A stretch of 64,000 nt of DNA, taken from assembly GCA_037968495.1 (NCBI GenBank), contig JBBKVP010000054.1:57009-121008 (forward strand), given 5' to 3'. The first letter of the stretch is position 1, and every line of letters begins with the position of its first letter. Below, in pieces: positions 33,704-42,772 of this stretch. A program made the position numbers and the translations under genes. Under the pieces are notes generated by a model. It saw only the letters and a list, made by a program, of their open reading frames with translations, searched no databases and was not told the origin of the DNA. Source of the stretch: Aestuarierythrobacter sp037968495 (GTDB lineage: Bacteria > Pseudomonadota > Alphaproteobacteria > Sphingomonadales > Sphingomonadaceae).

Positions 33704-34651
33704 ATGACCGGCAAGAACGCTACGGAAACGCTGCTCGCAGATGAGGCGGGAATCGCGAAAGCGGTTCAATTGCTCAAATCCGGGGGAATCGTCGCGGTTC
33801 CGACCGAGACAGTTTATGGCCTCGCCGCGCGCGCTGACAGCGATGAGGCGGTGGCCCGAATTTATGATGCGAAGGGGCGCCCCAGCTTCAATCCGCTGAT
33901 TGTTCATGTCGCTTCAGTGGAGGAGGCTGAGAAAATCGCCCGGTTTGATGGCCGCGCCCGGGAACTTGCGGATCGTTTCTGGCCGGGACCGCTGACAATG
34001 GTGCTGCCGTTGTTGGCGCGCTCGCGTCTGGCGGCTGCTGTCACTGCAGGGCTTCCCACCATCGCTGTGCGGCAACCGGCACATCCTGCGATGCAGTCAC
34101 TTTTGACCGCCACTGGGCTGCCGCTCGCTGCGCCATCTGCCAATCGAAGCGGCGGGGTTAGTCCGACCGAAGCAGAGCATGTTGCGAGTTCGCTTGGCGA
34201 AGCGGTGGATTTGGTTCTGGATGGCGGGCCATGCGAGCGAGGTCTCGAATCAACCATCGTTGCTTTGCGCGGCGATGGCAGTTGGCAGTTGCTTCGCTAC
34301 GGACCAATTGCAGAGGCCGATCTGATTGGGCTCCTGGGCAAGCCCACCGACGTTTCGGCTGCAAAGATTGAGGCACCCGGCCAGCTGGCCAGCCATTACT
34401 CACCTGGCAAGCCGCTCCGGCTAGAAGCGCTAACTGCGCAGGCGAACGAATTTCATATTGGATTTGGAGATACCGCGGGGGACTTGAACCTGTCAGCCGC
34501 TGGCGATCAAGCGGAAGCGGCATCGCGCCTTTACCATGCGCTTCATCAAGCGGCAGGATCAGATAAGCCGAATGTCGCGGTCGCGCCCGTCCCTAAAGAA
34601 GGTTTGGGCGCAGCAATCAACGACCGTTTGAAACGCGCGGCAGCAGACTAG
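33704..34651 (+). CDS. L-threonylcarbamoyladenylate synthase (Sua5 type)
   Basis: The 315-residue protein has the YrdC domain: 'GGIVAVPTETVYGLAARADS', 'KGRPSFNPLIVHVASVEEAE', 'FWPGPLTMVLPL' and 'LAAPSANRSGGVSPTEAEHV'. The extra C-terminal part ('APGQLASHYSPGKPLRLEAL') marks it as the longer Sua5 form rather than TsaC. It makes the intermediate for t6A in tRNA. It overlaps the convergent lipoprotein gene by four bases. Confidence 0.94.
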   Translation: MTGKNATETLLADEAGIAKAVQLLKSGGIVAVPTETVYGLAARADSDEAVARIYDAKGRPSFNPLIVHVASVEEAEKIARFDGRARELADRFWPGPLTMVLPLLARSRLAAAVTAGLPTIAVRQPAHPAMQSLLTATGLPLAAPSANRSGGVSPTEAEHVASSLGEAVDLVLDGGPCERGLESTIVALRGDGSWQLLRYGPIAEADLIGLLGKPTDVSAAKIEAPGQLASHYSPGKPLRLEALTAQANEFHIGFGDTAGDLNLSAAGDQAEAASRLYHALHQAAGSDKPNVAVAPVPKEGLGAAINDRLKRAAAD

Positions 34652-34965
34652 CGGCCACCGCGTGTAAGATCGCGCATTTGGGCATAGAGGTCCCGTGCAT
34701 CATCGCACGCGCTGCGGTTTCCATCGTCGCAATCGTCGCGCTTCTTTTCGTATTTGCGGTCCAGCTTGCCCAACCCTTCCTCCCGCTTGCGCACCTCGCG
34801 GCCACGCTTCTCGTCGGCTTCAGATTGGCTGGTAGTGGCGACATCAGCAGCCTTGCTGACTAGTTTGACCGGAGCTGTGACGACATCAAGCGCAGTTTTG
34901 GCGAGGCAGCCAGAGGTCAGTGCGGTAATGGCAATGCAAAGCGGTAGAACAATAATCGGGCGCAT
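34648..34965 (-). CDS. small lipoprotein with charged coiled C-terminus
   Basis: The 105-residue product has a lipoprotein signal with lipobox 'LTSGC' (Cys20). The mature part is 'LAKTALDVVTAPVKLVSKAA' followed by a charged helix rich in Lys/Glu/Arg and a Cys-containing tail 'DDCDDGNRSACDDARDLYAQ'. Function unknown. ATG 34965 begins the signal; a longer in-frame start at 35001 is less likely. Confidence 0.75.
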   Translation of the reverse strand: MRPIIVLPLCIAITALTSGCLAKTALDVVTAPVKLVSKAADVATTSQSEADEKRGREVRKREEGLGKLDRKYEKKRDDCDDGNRSACDDARDLYAQMRDLTRGGR

Positions 34966-35036
34966 GGCGGAAGCTCCTTCGCTCACCGCCATAGCGCCCA
35001 ATAGTTGTTCGTCGATTAATATGGGCGGACTGGTGT

Positions 35037-35843
35037 TTAGCCTTCGTTAGCCGGAGAATCTGGTGCGGCGGGTGGTTGAGGGGCAGTTGGAGTTTCGGAA
35101 CCGGAAGTATCGCCCGAATCACAATAGAGCGTTCCTGAACCCATCGCATTGATTTTGCATTTAGCACTGCCGCGTACGGTTACATCGCCAGAGCCCAAAA
35201 TGTTCGCCTCGACATCCCCGTCAGAGGAGAAGTCAGTCGAGCCCGATCCACCAATATTGATCGAGGCCTTGCCCACCTTCAACGCGCCCATGCTCGCGGA
35301 GCCCGAACCGCCAATATTTAGATCCAGCTGTTCTGCTGCACCGCTAGAACGAAACTCACCAGATCCGCCGATGTTTACGTTGAGCGATGATACTTTGATC
35401 GCGCCCGTGGTCACTTTGCCTGATCCGAGAATGTTGACGTCGGCTTCGTCTGCCAGGGATTTGGCTTCAATCGTGCCGGAACCAAGCGCGCTGATCTGTT
35501 TGGGCGCGGGCATGGTGACATTCACAACGGCGCTACCATTAACGTTGCTTTTGTTTTTGCGTGTCACCAGCAGAGTGTCACCCTCGATGGCGAACCGAAG
35601 AACATCCGTTACTTCGCTATCGCCTTCGACTGTGATGGCAAGCTCATCGCCTTCGGTAAGGCGGACTGTATCGGGCCCAGCAACGGCCAGTTCAGTAGGT
35701 GTGTCGCCCGACATGTCGAGTTCCGATAGCGGGACGCCTTTGTCAGAATCAAAATTTACGTTCATGTCGTCGCAGCCTGAAACGGCTAGGCCCATGGCGA
35801 GTGCCGCCACGGGCGCGATTTTGCGGAAGAATTTATGGAGCAT
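35037..35843 (-). CDS. head-GIN / DUF2807 putative auto-transporter adhesin-like lipoprotein
   Basis: The 268-residue protein has a lipobox 'AVSGC' (Cys24). The mature part is a beta-helix-like array with recurring GSG turns ('ALGSGTIEAKSLADEADVNI', 'LGSGKVTTGAIKVSSLNVNI', 'GGSGEFRSSGAAEQLDLNI' and so on), the DUF2807 pattern, and a Pro/Ser tail. Related proteins are surface-associated, but the role is unknown. It is upstream of the smaller lipoprotein on the same strand, 71 bases apart. Confidence 0.83.
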   Translation of the reverse strand: MLHKFFRKIAPVAALAMGLAVSGCDDMNVNFDSDKGVPLSELDMSGDTPTELAVAGPDTVRLTEGDELAITVEGDSEVTDVLRFAIEGDTLLVTRKNKSNVNGSAVVNVTMPAPKQISALGSGTIEAKSLADEADVNILGSGKVTTGAIKVSSLNVNIGGSGEFRSSGAAEQLDLNIGGSGSASMGALKVGKASINIGGSGSTDFSSDGDVEANILGSGDVTVRGSAKCKINAMGSGTLYCDSGDTSGSETPTAPQPPAAPDSPANEG

Positions 35844-35917
35844 GTTTGCCTCTCTAATTGCCTTCTGTATTGCCTGGATAATACACCAAGGCGCTCAAGT
35901 TTCAAGCCGGCAAACAA

Positions 35918-35945
35918 AGGGGCCACGCCTTTCAGCGCAGCCCCT
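35918..35945 (-). terminator. intrinsic terminator after carD
   Basis: On the minus strand AGGGGC pairs with GCCCCT across an internal loop, followed by TTTGTTT. It closes the leftward helicase-S4-fdxA-carD cluster. Confidence 0.7.
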
Positions 35946-35983
35946 ATGTCGTTTGTCGAAAGATCACCCTCCGAAGCAAACGG

Positions 35984-36523
35984 CTATTTTTTATCGTCGT
36001 CGTCATTTCCGTAATATTGCGGCGCATGCTCTTTCAGCACGTCGAGAATCTTCGTCAGAGCAGTTGGCTCGTCAGTTTTTTCCATCGCAGCCAATTCGCG
36101 TGCGAGGCGGCTGGATGCCGCTTCAAAGATCTGGCGTTCGGAATAGGATTGCTCTGGCTGATCTTCAGGACGGAACAGATCGCGGGTCACTTCGGCGATT
36201 GCCGACAATTCGCCCGAGTTGATCTTGCCTTCATATTCCTGCGCGCGGCGTGACCACATAGTGCGCTTGACCTTGGGCTTACCCTTGAGCGTTTCCATTG
36301 CTTCTTTCAGCGTCTTGTCACTGGAGAGCTTACGCATGCCGATCGCTTCGACTTTATTGGTCGGAACACGCAGGGTCATGCGTTCTTTTTCGAACCGCAG
36401 GACATATAGTTCGAGCGCCATGCCGGCGATCTCTTCATTCTGGATTTCGGTGACACGGCCAACGCCGTGCTTGGGATAGACGACAAAATCGCCGACATCG
36501 AAGGCGAGAGCCTTGCCTGCCAT
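35984..36523 (-). CDS. carD: CarD-family transcriptional regulator
   Basis: The 179-residue protein has the N-terminal RNA-polymerase-interacting domain 'FDVGDFVVYPKHGVGRVTEI' and 'LRFEKERMTLRVPTNKVEAI', then the helical DNA-binding part with 'RRAQEYEGKINSGELSAIAE' and 'SERQIFEAASSRLARELAAM', ending in an acidic tail. CarD binds the polymerase beta subunit and stabilises open complexes. ATG 36523 has AAAGGA upstream. A 225-base gap separates it from fdxA and probably holds its own promoter. Confidence 0.92.
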   Translation of the reverse strand: MAGKALAFDVGDFVVYPKHGVGRVTEIQNEEIAGMALELYVLRFEKERMTLRVPTNKVEAIGMRKLSSDKTLKEAMETLKGKPKVKRTMWSRRAQEYEGKINSGELSAIAEVTRDLFRPEDQPEQSYSERQIFEAASSRLARELAAMEKTDEPTALTKILDVLKEHAPQYYGNDDDDKK

Positions 36524-36748
36524 GAGGTAATCCTTTCTGTAGACGAGGCCAAATGTCAAAAGGGTGAAAAATCCATCCGTCCGCAGCGCGGGCGTTCCAG
36601 ATTGTCACAATTTTGAGGGGAAGTAGGCCTGCCTTTCAATCAATACGACTGCACCGAGACCCGCAGGAATCAGCCAGCTGGACCATTATATAGCAGATTC
36701 GGTGGCAAAATACCACTGTTGTGATGCGCAGCCTAAATTAAGGGGCCT

Positions 36749-37087
36749 CTAATCACCTTCACCAGGTTCCGGTGAGAAGTGCTCTTCAAGCTTATTCTCT
36801 TTGCCCTTCCACTCATCGGCATCCGCTGGCGCTTCACGCGATACGGTAATGTTGGGCCATTCGGCCGAGAATTTGGTGTTGAGCTCGAGCAGTTTTTCGA
36901 GACCGCTTTCCGTATCTGGCAGGATCGCTTCGGCGGGGCACTCAGGCTCGCAAACGCCGCAATCGATGCATTCCGATGGATTGATGACGAGCATATTTTC
37001 GCCCTCATAAAAGCAATCGACAGGACAGACTTCGACGCAGTCCATATATTTGCATTTGATACATGCGTCGGTCACGACATAGGTCAT
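36749..37087 (-). CDS. fdxA: 7Fe ferredoxin FdxA
   Basis: The 112-residue ferredoxin has the Cys pattern 'CIKCKYMDCVEVCPVDCFYE' in the N-terminus and 'ECIDCGVCEPECPAEAI' next, fitting one [3Fe-4S] and one [4Fe-4S] cluster, with the C-terminal extension usual for FdxA. It carries low-potential electrons in the cytoplasm. It overlaps the S4-domain gene upstream by four bases. Confidence 0.93.
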   Translation of the reverse strand: MTYVVTDACIKCKYMDCVEVCPVDCFYEGENMLVINPSECIDCGVCEPECPAEAILPDTESGLEKLLELNTKFSAEWPNITVSREAPADADEWKGKENKLEEHFSPEPGEGD

Positions 37088-37425
37088 TGCGGTCTAATCC
37101 TCTTGGTGCGGCAGTTCGGGGTCTCTATTTCACTGGCTGCTAAAGTGCTTTCGCCCGCCGGGTCAAGCGATTGCGGTTCCAACTGGTGGTAATGAGCCCG
37201 GGCTTCCGCCGCTGGCCCGCGCCTTTTAGCTAATGACAAAAGTTCTATCACGCGCACTTGGCTCCCCAGCGGCAGGGTCAATATGTCGCCGATATCGACC
37301 TTCGTTGCATCATTGGTAACCCGCTCTCCATTGCGGCGGATATGGCCTTCCGCGACCAGTCTTTGGCCGATGCTGCGGGTTCTGGTGAGGCGCAGCAGGC
37401 ACAAAAGACGGTCGAATCTTATCAT
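37084..37425 (-). CDS. S4-domain RNA-binding protein (Hsp15-like)
   Basis: The 113-residue protein begins 'MIRFDRLLCLLRLTRTRSIG' and continues 'QRLVAEGHIRRNGERVTND', a clear S4 fold. Such proteins bind structured RNA; Hsp15 recycles 50S subunits with trapped nascent chains. ATG 37425 aligns with family starts; a TTG at 37449 directly after the helicase stop would add eight residues and couple translation. Confidence 0.85.
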   Translation of the reverse strand: MIRFDRLLCLLRLTRTRSIGQRLVAEGHIRRNGERVTNDATKVDIGDILTLPLGSQVRVIELLSLAKRRGPAAEARAHYHQLEPQSLDPAGESTLAASEIETPNCRTKRIRPQ

Positions 37426-37449
37426 CGGGGCCTGATCAACTGCGCCCAA

Positions 37450-40044
37450 TCACCTAAGCAGATCCGCCAGACCGGCGAAGGCGCCATTTGCGGGCGGTTC
37501 GGCTTTGCGTTGCTGTGGCGGCTGCGGATCACGCTTGTTCTGATGAGCCTTCCCAGGCTTGCCGCGTGACGGGCGCCATTGCCACAGAATGGGAGCAGGT
37601 GGACCAAGGGCTTTTTCCGCTAGCAGCTTATGCGGCAATTGCCGAAATCCGCCTTGCCGCATCAAATTCGCAAAACTTGGCGGTTTCAGGCCGGTTGAAG
37701 TTGCCAAAGCTGGATCGACGCGGAACTTGCGGGCCTTGGTTGCACTGCGTCCATCATGTGCGGCGCGCAAAATCTTCTCTGCCACGTCCACACGAATCGC
37801 CTGCTGTCCGGCCATCCGGTATCCCGCCGGTTGGCGCTTCATGCCCTCGATGACCGGCTGCATATTTTCCTGCAGCGGGCGCTTGTCCGCGCCGCTTTCA
37901 TTCAGCGCGAGCCTTGCAGCAGGCTTAAGCAATGCAGGCACGAAAATATCGAGCGCTCCGATCACGACGCCAAGACGGCGCAGCAAGCGCCTATTTTCTT
38001 TCGGCACATGATCGAGTCCGGCGTTCTCACGGGATAGAACGCCGTGTCCTTCGACGAGCTTGATCAGCAATGCTCGGGTTTCGGGCCCTGCTTCCGGATC
38101 GCGGGTCGCACTCTCAAGCGCGTGGAGCGGCGCCAGCGGCTCGAGCCGGATACCGAGCCATTTCCGTAAGGCGTCGAGCAGCTTGTCTTTGGCCTGAGCG
38201 GGCAACAGGGAAAGGCTGCGCGCCGCCTCCAGCCTTGTTTCGCCCTGAACATTGCTGGTTTGCGCGATTGTCTGGCCGCTCCAGACGATCGCGCCATCTT
38301 CAAGCGTGACGTCCGCAAATCCGCCCTCGGCCAATTTGCGCGCACGTTGTGCAAGCAATCGTGGCAGCGCCTTTTCAGCAGCCGCCAGCAGCATCTTCTG
38401 ATCTGCATGTCCGGCGAGCGGGTCCACGATGAAGCGGAAACCTTCGACCATGCCGATTGATTCGTCTTCGACCGTTAGTGAGCCGTCGTCTTTAAGTTCG
38501 ACCGGCAATAATGATCCGTCTTGTCCCATATTTTTCATCAATAGAGCAGTTCTGCGATTTACGAAACGTTCCGCAAGCCGGGCGTGCAAAGCATCGGATA
38601 AACGTGCCTCCACAGCGCGGGCGCGGGCGGCCATTTCGTCGCGGGCGAGCGCCCAATCGGGGCGCTGCGCGATATAGGCCCAGCTGCGGATTGCCGAGAT
38701 TCGGCCCTGCAGCGTGTCGATATCGCCCTGCATATTATCGAGTTCGGCAATGCGAGCGGCCATATAGTCTGCGCCAAGATAGCCCCCGCCGCGCAAATCT
38801 TGCCACAGACGCGCTACGAAGCGGGAATGCCCCTCGATACCGAGTTGGCGGAAGTCCGGTAGCGAGCAAGCTTCCCAGAAACGCCGGACATTGCCTGATC
38901 CCTTGACGTCATCGCCGATAGGGTCGTCCGCAAGCCGCTTTAGAATGGCGAGATCAATACTCTCCGGAGCAGGGGCCAGCACCGGATCATCAGGCGGGGC
39001 CTCCAAGTCGGTGATCAGCGTGGTGAGATTATCATATCGCGGCTGGGCATCGCGCCAGAACAGTTTGGTAATCGGGGCAAAGCGGTGCTCCTCGATGGCA
39101 TAGACTTCTTCGTCGGTGAATTCGGGGGTCTGCCCGTCCTTGCGAATTCCGGCGAGCGTCCCGAAAGATCCGTCGCGCTGATGGCGACCGGCGCGCCCGG
39201 CAATTTGGGCCATTTCATGCGGGAACAATCGCCGCTTTTTGACGCCGTCGAACTTGGTTAGTCCGGCGAAGGCTACATGATGCACATCGAGGTTGAGGCC
39301 CATGCCGATTGCGTCGGTGGCGACGATGTAATCCACCTCGCCGCTTTGGAACATCTCAACTTGGCGGTTGCGCGTTGTTGGGCTGAGCGCGCCCATCACG
39401 ACCGCCGCGCCTCCGCGAAATCGGCGGAGCATTTCGGCTACGACGTAAACCTGCTCTGTGCTGAAGGCGACAATTGCGCTGCGCGGCGGTAGCCGTGACA
39501 ATTTGCACGGGCCGATATGGGTGAGCGTGGAGAACCGGGGGCGCTGGATGATTTCTGCGTCCGGCTCCAATGCGCGGACCATCGGTTCCAGCGTGGCTGC
39601 GCCGAGCAACATCGTCTCGTCACGCCCGCGCGCATGCAGAAGCCGATCAGTGAAAATATGGCCCCGCTCACGGTTCGCGCCCAGCTGCGCCTCGTCCAGC
39701 GCGACAAATGCTTTGCCGCCGCCGTCCCTCGGCATTGCCTCGGCTGTGCAGCATAGCCACCGCGCGCCTTCCGGTTCGATCCGTTCCTCGCCGGTAATTA
39801 GCGCAACTTCCTTGTCGCCTTTGATCGCGCAAACACGGTCATATACCTCGCGCGCAAGCAGCCGCAGCGGGAAACCCATGGCCCCGCTTGAATGGGCGCA
39901 CATGCGCTCGATCGCCAAGTGGGTCTTGCCGGTGTTGGTCGGCCCGAGAACTGCCTTGAGGGGACTATCGATCACGCAAATCAATGTGGCATCGCGCAGG
40001 CGGGTAAACAAGCAGGGTATAAGGGGAATGACTTGACCGTGCAC
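37450..40044 (-). CDS. Suv3-like DExH-type RNA helicase
   Basis: The 864-residue protein has motif I 'LGPTNTGKTHLAIERM' (about 33-48), motif II 'FVALDEAQLGANRERG', 'LLGAATLEPMVRALEPDAEI', the motif V/VI region 'VATDAIGMGLNLDVHHVAFA' and 'HEMAQIAGRAGRHQRDGSFG', all as in mitochondrial SUPV3L1/Suv3. A long C-terminal half and a basic Lys/Gln/Pro tail follow. It probably unwinds RNA for decay. The GTG at 40044 is the longest start; a GTG at 39975 nearer the domain is also possible. First gene of the carD cluster. Confidence 0.88.
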   Translation of the reverse strand: MHGQVIPLIPCLFTRLRDATLICVIDSPLKAVLGPTNTGKTHLAIERMCAHSSGAMGFPLRLLAREVYDRVCAIKGDKEVALITGEERIEPEGARWLCCTAEAMPRDGGGKAFVALDEAQLGANRERGHIFTDRLLHARGRDETMLLGAATLEPMVRALEPDAEIIQRPRFSTLTHIGPCKLSRLPPRSAIVAFSTEQVYVVAEMLRRFRGGAAVVMGALSPTTRNRQVEMFQSGEVDYIVATDAIGMGLNLDVHHVAFAGLTKFDGVKKRRLFPHEMAQIAGRAGRHQRDGSFGTLAGIRKDGQTPEFTDEEVYAIEEHRFAPITKLFWRDAQPRYDNLTTLITDLEAPPDDPVLAPAPESIDLAILKRLADDPIGDDVKGSGNVRRFWEACSLPDFRQLGIEGHSRFVARLWQDLRGGGYLGADYMAARIAELDNMQGDIDTLQGRISAIRSWAYIAQRPDWALARDEMAARARAVEARLSDALHARLAERFVNRRTALLMKNMGQDGSLLPVELKDDGSLTVEDESIGMVEGFRFIVDPLAGHADQKMLLAAAEKALPRLLAQRARKLAEGGFADVTLEDGAIVWSGQTIAQTSNVQGETRLEAARSLSLLPAQAKDKLLDALRKWLGIRLEPLAPLHALESATRDPEAGPETRALLIKLVEGHGVLSRENAGLDHVPKENRRLLRRLGVVIGALDIFVPALLKPAARLALNESGADKRPLQENMQPVIEGMKRQPAGYRMAGQQAIRVDVAEKILRAAHDGRSATKARKFRVDPALATSTGLKPPSFANLMRQGGFRQLPHKLLAEKALGPPAPILWQWRPSRGKPGKAHQNKRDPQPPQQRKAEPPANGAFAGLADLLR

Positions 40045-40137
40045 AGATGTCGCACCATCGCGGGTTAGGCCGATGTTAACTTTAATTTATGAGGTTTTGC
40101 GCCATAGGAGCGGCTGAATTCCACGGGAGCATCAGGT

Positions 40138-41745
40138 TTGTTTACGTCAGATGATGACGAAAAAATTGGCACAGGGGTAAGTGGCAGCGACACGCTGGCT
40201 CTGGGCACTGTGCATTTGCTCGCCGAGGATAGTCCCAAAACAATCCAGCGCGTCCGAAGTTTTGGTGACAGAATTCACGAATGGCGGGCGAGCGCTTCCG
40301 AGAAATTTGAGACAATTGATCTGACGCCTGACCTCGCGCAGGAAATCGGCAGCCGCCGGTGGTTTCGCGGTGCTGGCACATTACTGGGTCTGTCAGCGAT
40401 AGCACTCGCGTTCTGGCCCGACTTCTCGCCGCTCGAGGCTGCACCTGCCATGCGGATCAATGACGCCGCCCGCGACGAATTCCGCAGCCAAATGATCCTG
40501 CCGCTTGCACTGGGTAGCGACAGTGGCCGCCGCATGGCTGCAACGCCAGCAGTGGTGAAGCTGAAATCCGCGCCTGAGCGCCCGAGCATTTCGCTCGTGG
40601 CAACACTCGCACAAGGCGACAGCTTCGAACGTATGTTGCGCCGTGCGGGCGTCGGAAGCGGCGAGGCCACCTATGTGGCTAATATGATCTCCGCTGCGGT
40701 ACCGCTTTCGGAAATTGAGCCCGGCACGCGGATGGATATCACTCTGGGTCGCCGCCCTTCTTCGGATGACCCGCGCCCGCTTGATGCGCTGAGCTTCCGC
40801 GCGCGCTTCGACCTTGATCTAGCGCTCGAACGTCAGGGTGGACGCATCGCCTTGGTTCGCAAGCCGATCCAGGTTGACAGCACACCGCTGCGTATTCGCG
40901 GCGTGGTGGGCAGTAGCCTCTATCGTTCGGCACGCGCCGCTGGCGCGCCGCCTAAGGCGGTGCAGCAATATCTGAAAGCGCTCGACAGTCAGCTTGACCT
41001 TGACCGCGATATCAAATCGACCGACCAATTTGATCTGATCGTCCGCTATCGCCGTGCAGCGACCGGCGAAACGCAGGCAGGTGATGTGGTTTATGCCGGA
41101 ATCGAACGGGGCGGAAAGCCCAAGACGCAATTGATGCGCTGGGGCAACGAAGACCGCTTTTACGAGGCATCAGGTGTTGGTGAGCAGCGCAGCGGCCTCG
41201 TTGCTCCGGTTCCAGGCGGGATTTCGTCGGGTTTTGGAATGCGCCGTCATCCGGTACTCGGCTATAAGCGCATGCACTCCGGCCTCGACTTCAAGGCGAG
41301 TTATGGCACGCCGATTGTTGCGGTAACAGACGGCGTCGTGACGTCTGCCGGCCGAGCAGGTGGTTGCGGCAATGCCGTGAAAATCCAGCACGGCGGCGGG
41401 CTATCCACCCGCTATTGCCATATGAGCCGGATCGCTGCGCGCAGCGGCAGCAATGTGCGGCGCGGTCAGGTTATTGGCTATGTCGGTTCGACCGGCCTCA
41501 GCACCGGCCCGCACCTGCATTACGAACTTTACCGTGGTTCACGCAAAGTTGACCCGCGCTCGGTTAGTTTCGTAACTAGATCCGAATTGAGCGGCGGCGA
41601 ATTGCAGAAGTTTCGTAGCCAGCTGGCGGCCCTCAAGAAGGTCCAAGCCGGCGCCGCATTGGAGCGCCTCGTTCCCGAAAATGCACCCGCTGAAGAGCCT
41701 GCTCGCGAGATTGACCGGATCGCTGCCCCGAAGAAGGTCGGTTGA
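40138..41745 (+). CDS. M23 family metallopeptidase, membrane-anchored
   Basis: The 535-residue protein has a cytoplasmic N-terminus, one TM segment (about 78-95), a LysM/OapA-like middle domain ('LAQGDSFERMLRRAGVGSGE') and a C-terminal peptidase domain. The Zn ligands are visible: His380 and Asp384 in 'RMHSGLDFKASYG' and His461 in 'TGPHLHYELYRG' with His459. It cleaves peptidoglycan cross-bridges. It starts at TTG 40138, the only in-frame start covering the N-terminus; GGGAGC is upstream. Divergent from the helicase. Confidence 0.9.
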   Translation: MFTSDDDEKIGTGVSGSDTLALGTVHLLAEDSPKTIQRVRSFGDRIHEWRASASEKFETIDLTPDLAQEIGSRRWFRGAGTLLGLSAIALAFWPDFSPLEAAPAMRINDAARDEFRSQMILPLALGSDSGRRMAATPAVVKLKSAPERPSISLVATLAQGDSFERMLRRAGVGSGEATYVANMISAAVPLSEIEPGTRMDITLGRRPSSDDPRPLDALSFRARFDLDLALERQGGRIALVRKPIQVDSTPLRIRGVVGSSLYRSARAAGAPPKAVQQYLKALDSQLDLDRDIKSTDQFDLIVRYRRAATGETQAGDVVYAGIERGGKPKTQLMRWGNEDRFYEASGVGEQRSGLVAPVPGGISSGFGMRRHPVLGYKRMHSGLDFKASYGTPIVAVTDGVVTSAGRAGGCGNAVKIQHGGGLSTRYCHMSRIAARSGSNVRRGQVIGYVGSTGLSTGPHLHYELYRGSRKVDPRSVSFVTRSELSGGELQKFRSQLAALKKVQAGAALERLVPENAPAEEPAREIDRIAAPKKVG

Positions 41746-41776
41746 GGCCGCCGCATTATTGGGGCAACAGGTAACT

Positions 41777-42772
41777 ATGAGTGCTTCCCATCCCGCATTG
41801 CGTATGCGCCGCAGTCGCTCTTCTGCGTGGAGCCGCGCGCTTCACCGCGAGAACGTCTTGACGCCAGCCGATTTGATTTGGCCGCTCTTCGTCACCGAAG
41901 GTAGCGGAGCGGAGGAACCCATCGGCTCGCTTCCAGGCGTCTCGCGCTGGTCGGTTGATAATATTGCGAAGCAAGCCAAGGTGGCGGCAGAGCTGGGTAT
42001 TCCCTGCATTGCGTTGTTTCCCAACACCCAAGCTGACCGCCGCAGCGATGACGGGGCAGAGGCTTTCAATCCCGACAATCTGATGTGCCGCGCGATCAAG
42101 GCCGTGCGCGATGCTTGCGGGAATGATGTGGGCATATTGACCGATGTCGCGCTCGACCCTTACACCGATCATGGTCAGGACGGCTTGCTCGATGACACGG
42201 GCTATGTTGTGAATGACGATACGGTTGCAGTGTTGGTCGATCAGGCGATCAATCAGGCTGAAGCAGGCGCAGATATTATCGCGCCGTCCGATATGATGGA
42301 CGGGCGGGTCAAATCCATCCGCATGGCGCTTGAGATGGGCGGGCACCACAATGTCCAGATCATGGCCTATGCCGCCAAATATGCGAGCGCATTCTATGGG
42401 CCGTTCCGCGATGCGGTTGGCTCAGGCGGTCTGCTGAAAGGTGACAAGAAAAGTTACCAGATGGACCCAGCCAATGGCGATGAGGCTCTGCGCGAAGTCG
42501 CCCTCGACATTGCCGAGGGTGCTGACAGCGTAATGGTGAAGCCCGGATTGCCCTATCTCGATATTATCCGCCGGGTGAAAGAACGCTTCGAAATTCCGAC
42601 CTTCGCATATCAAGTGAGCGGCGAATATGCGATGATTGAGGCAGCTGCTGCTGTCGGTGCAGGCGACCGCGATGCGCTAGTGCTGGAAACGTTGATGGCG
42701 TTCAAACGCGCGGGCTGTAGCGGGGTTTTGACCTATCATGCCCCGCTGGCTGCGCGGCTGCTTTCCTCATGA
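41777..42772 (+). CDS. hemB: delta-aminolevulinic acid dehydratase (porphobilinogen synthase)
   Basis: The 331-residue enzyme has 'RRSRSSAWSRALHRENVLTP' and 'LIWPLFVTEGSGAEEPIGSL' at the start, catalytic Lys regions 'IMAYAAKYASAFYGPFRDAV' and 'DSVMVKPGLPYLDII'. The metal-switch segment reads 'DVALDPYTDHGQDGLL', the Asp-rich, zinc-independent (Mg/K) form. ATG 41777 is used; the longer frame runs into the M23 gene. Overlaps the acetyltransferase by four bases. Confidence 0.95.
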   Translation: MSASHPALRMRRSRSSAWSRALHRENVLTPADLIWPLFVTEGSGAEEPIGSLPGVSRWSVDNIAKQAKVAAELGIPCIALFPNTQADRRSDDGAEAFNPDNLMCRAIKAVRDACGNDVGILTDVALDPYTDHGQDGLLDDTGYVVNDDTVAVLVDQAINQAEAGADIIAPSDMMDGRVKSIRMALEMGGHHNVQIMAYAAKYASAFYGPFRDAVGSGGLLKGDKKSYQMDPANGDEALREVALDIAEGADSVMVKPGLPYLDIIRRVKERFEIPTFAYQVSGEYAMIEAAAAVGAGDRDALVLETLMAFKRAGCSGVLTYHAPLAARLLSS

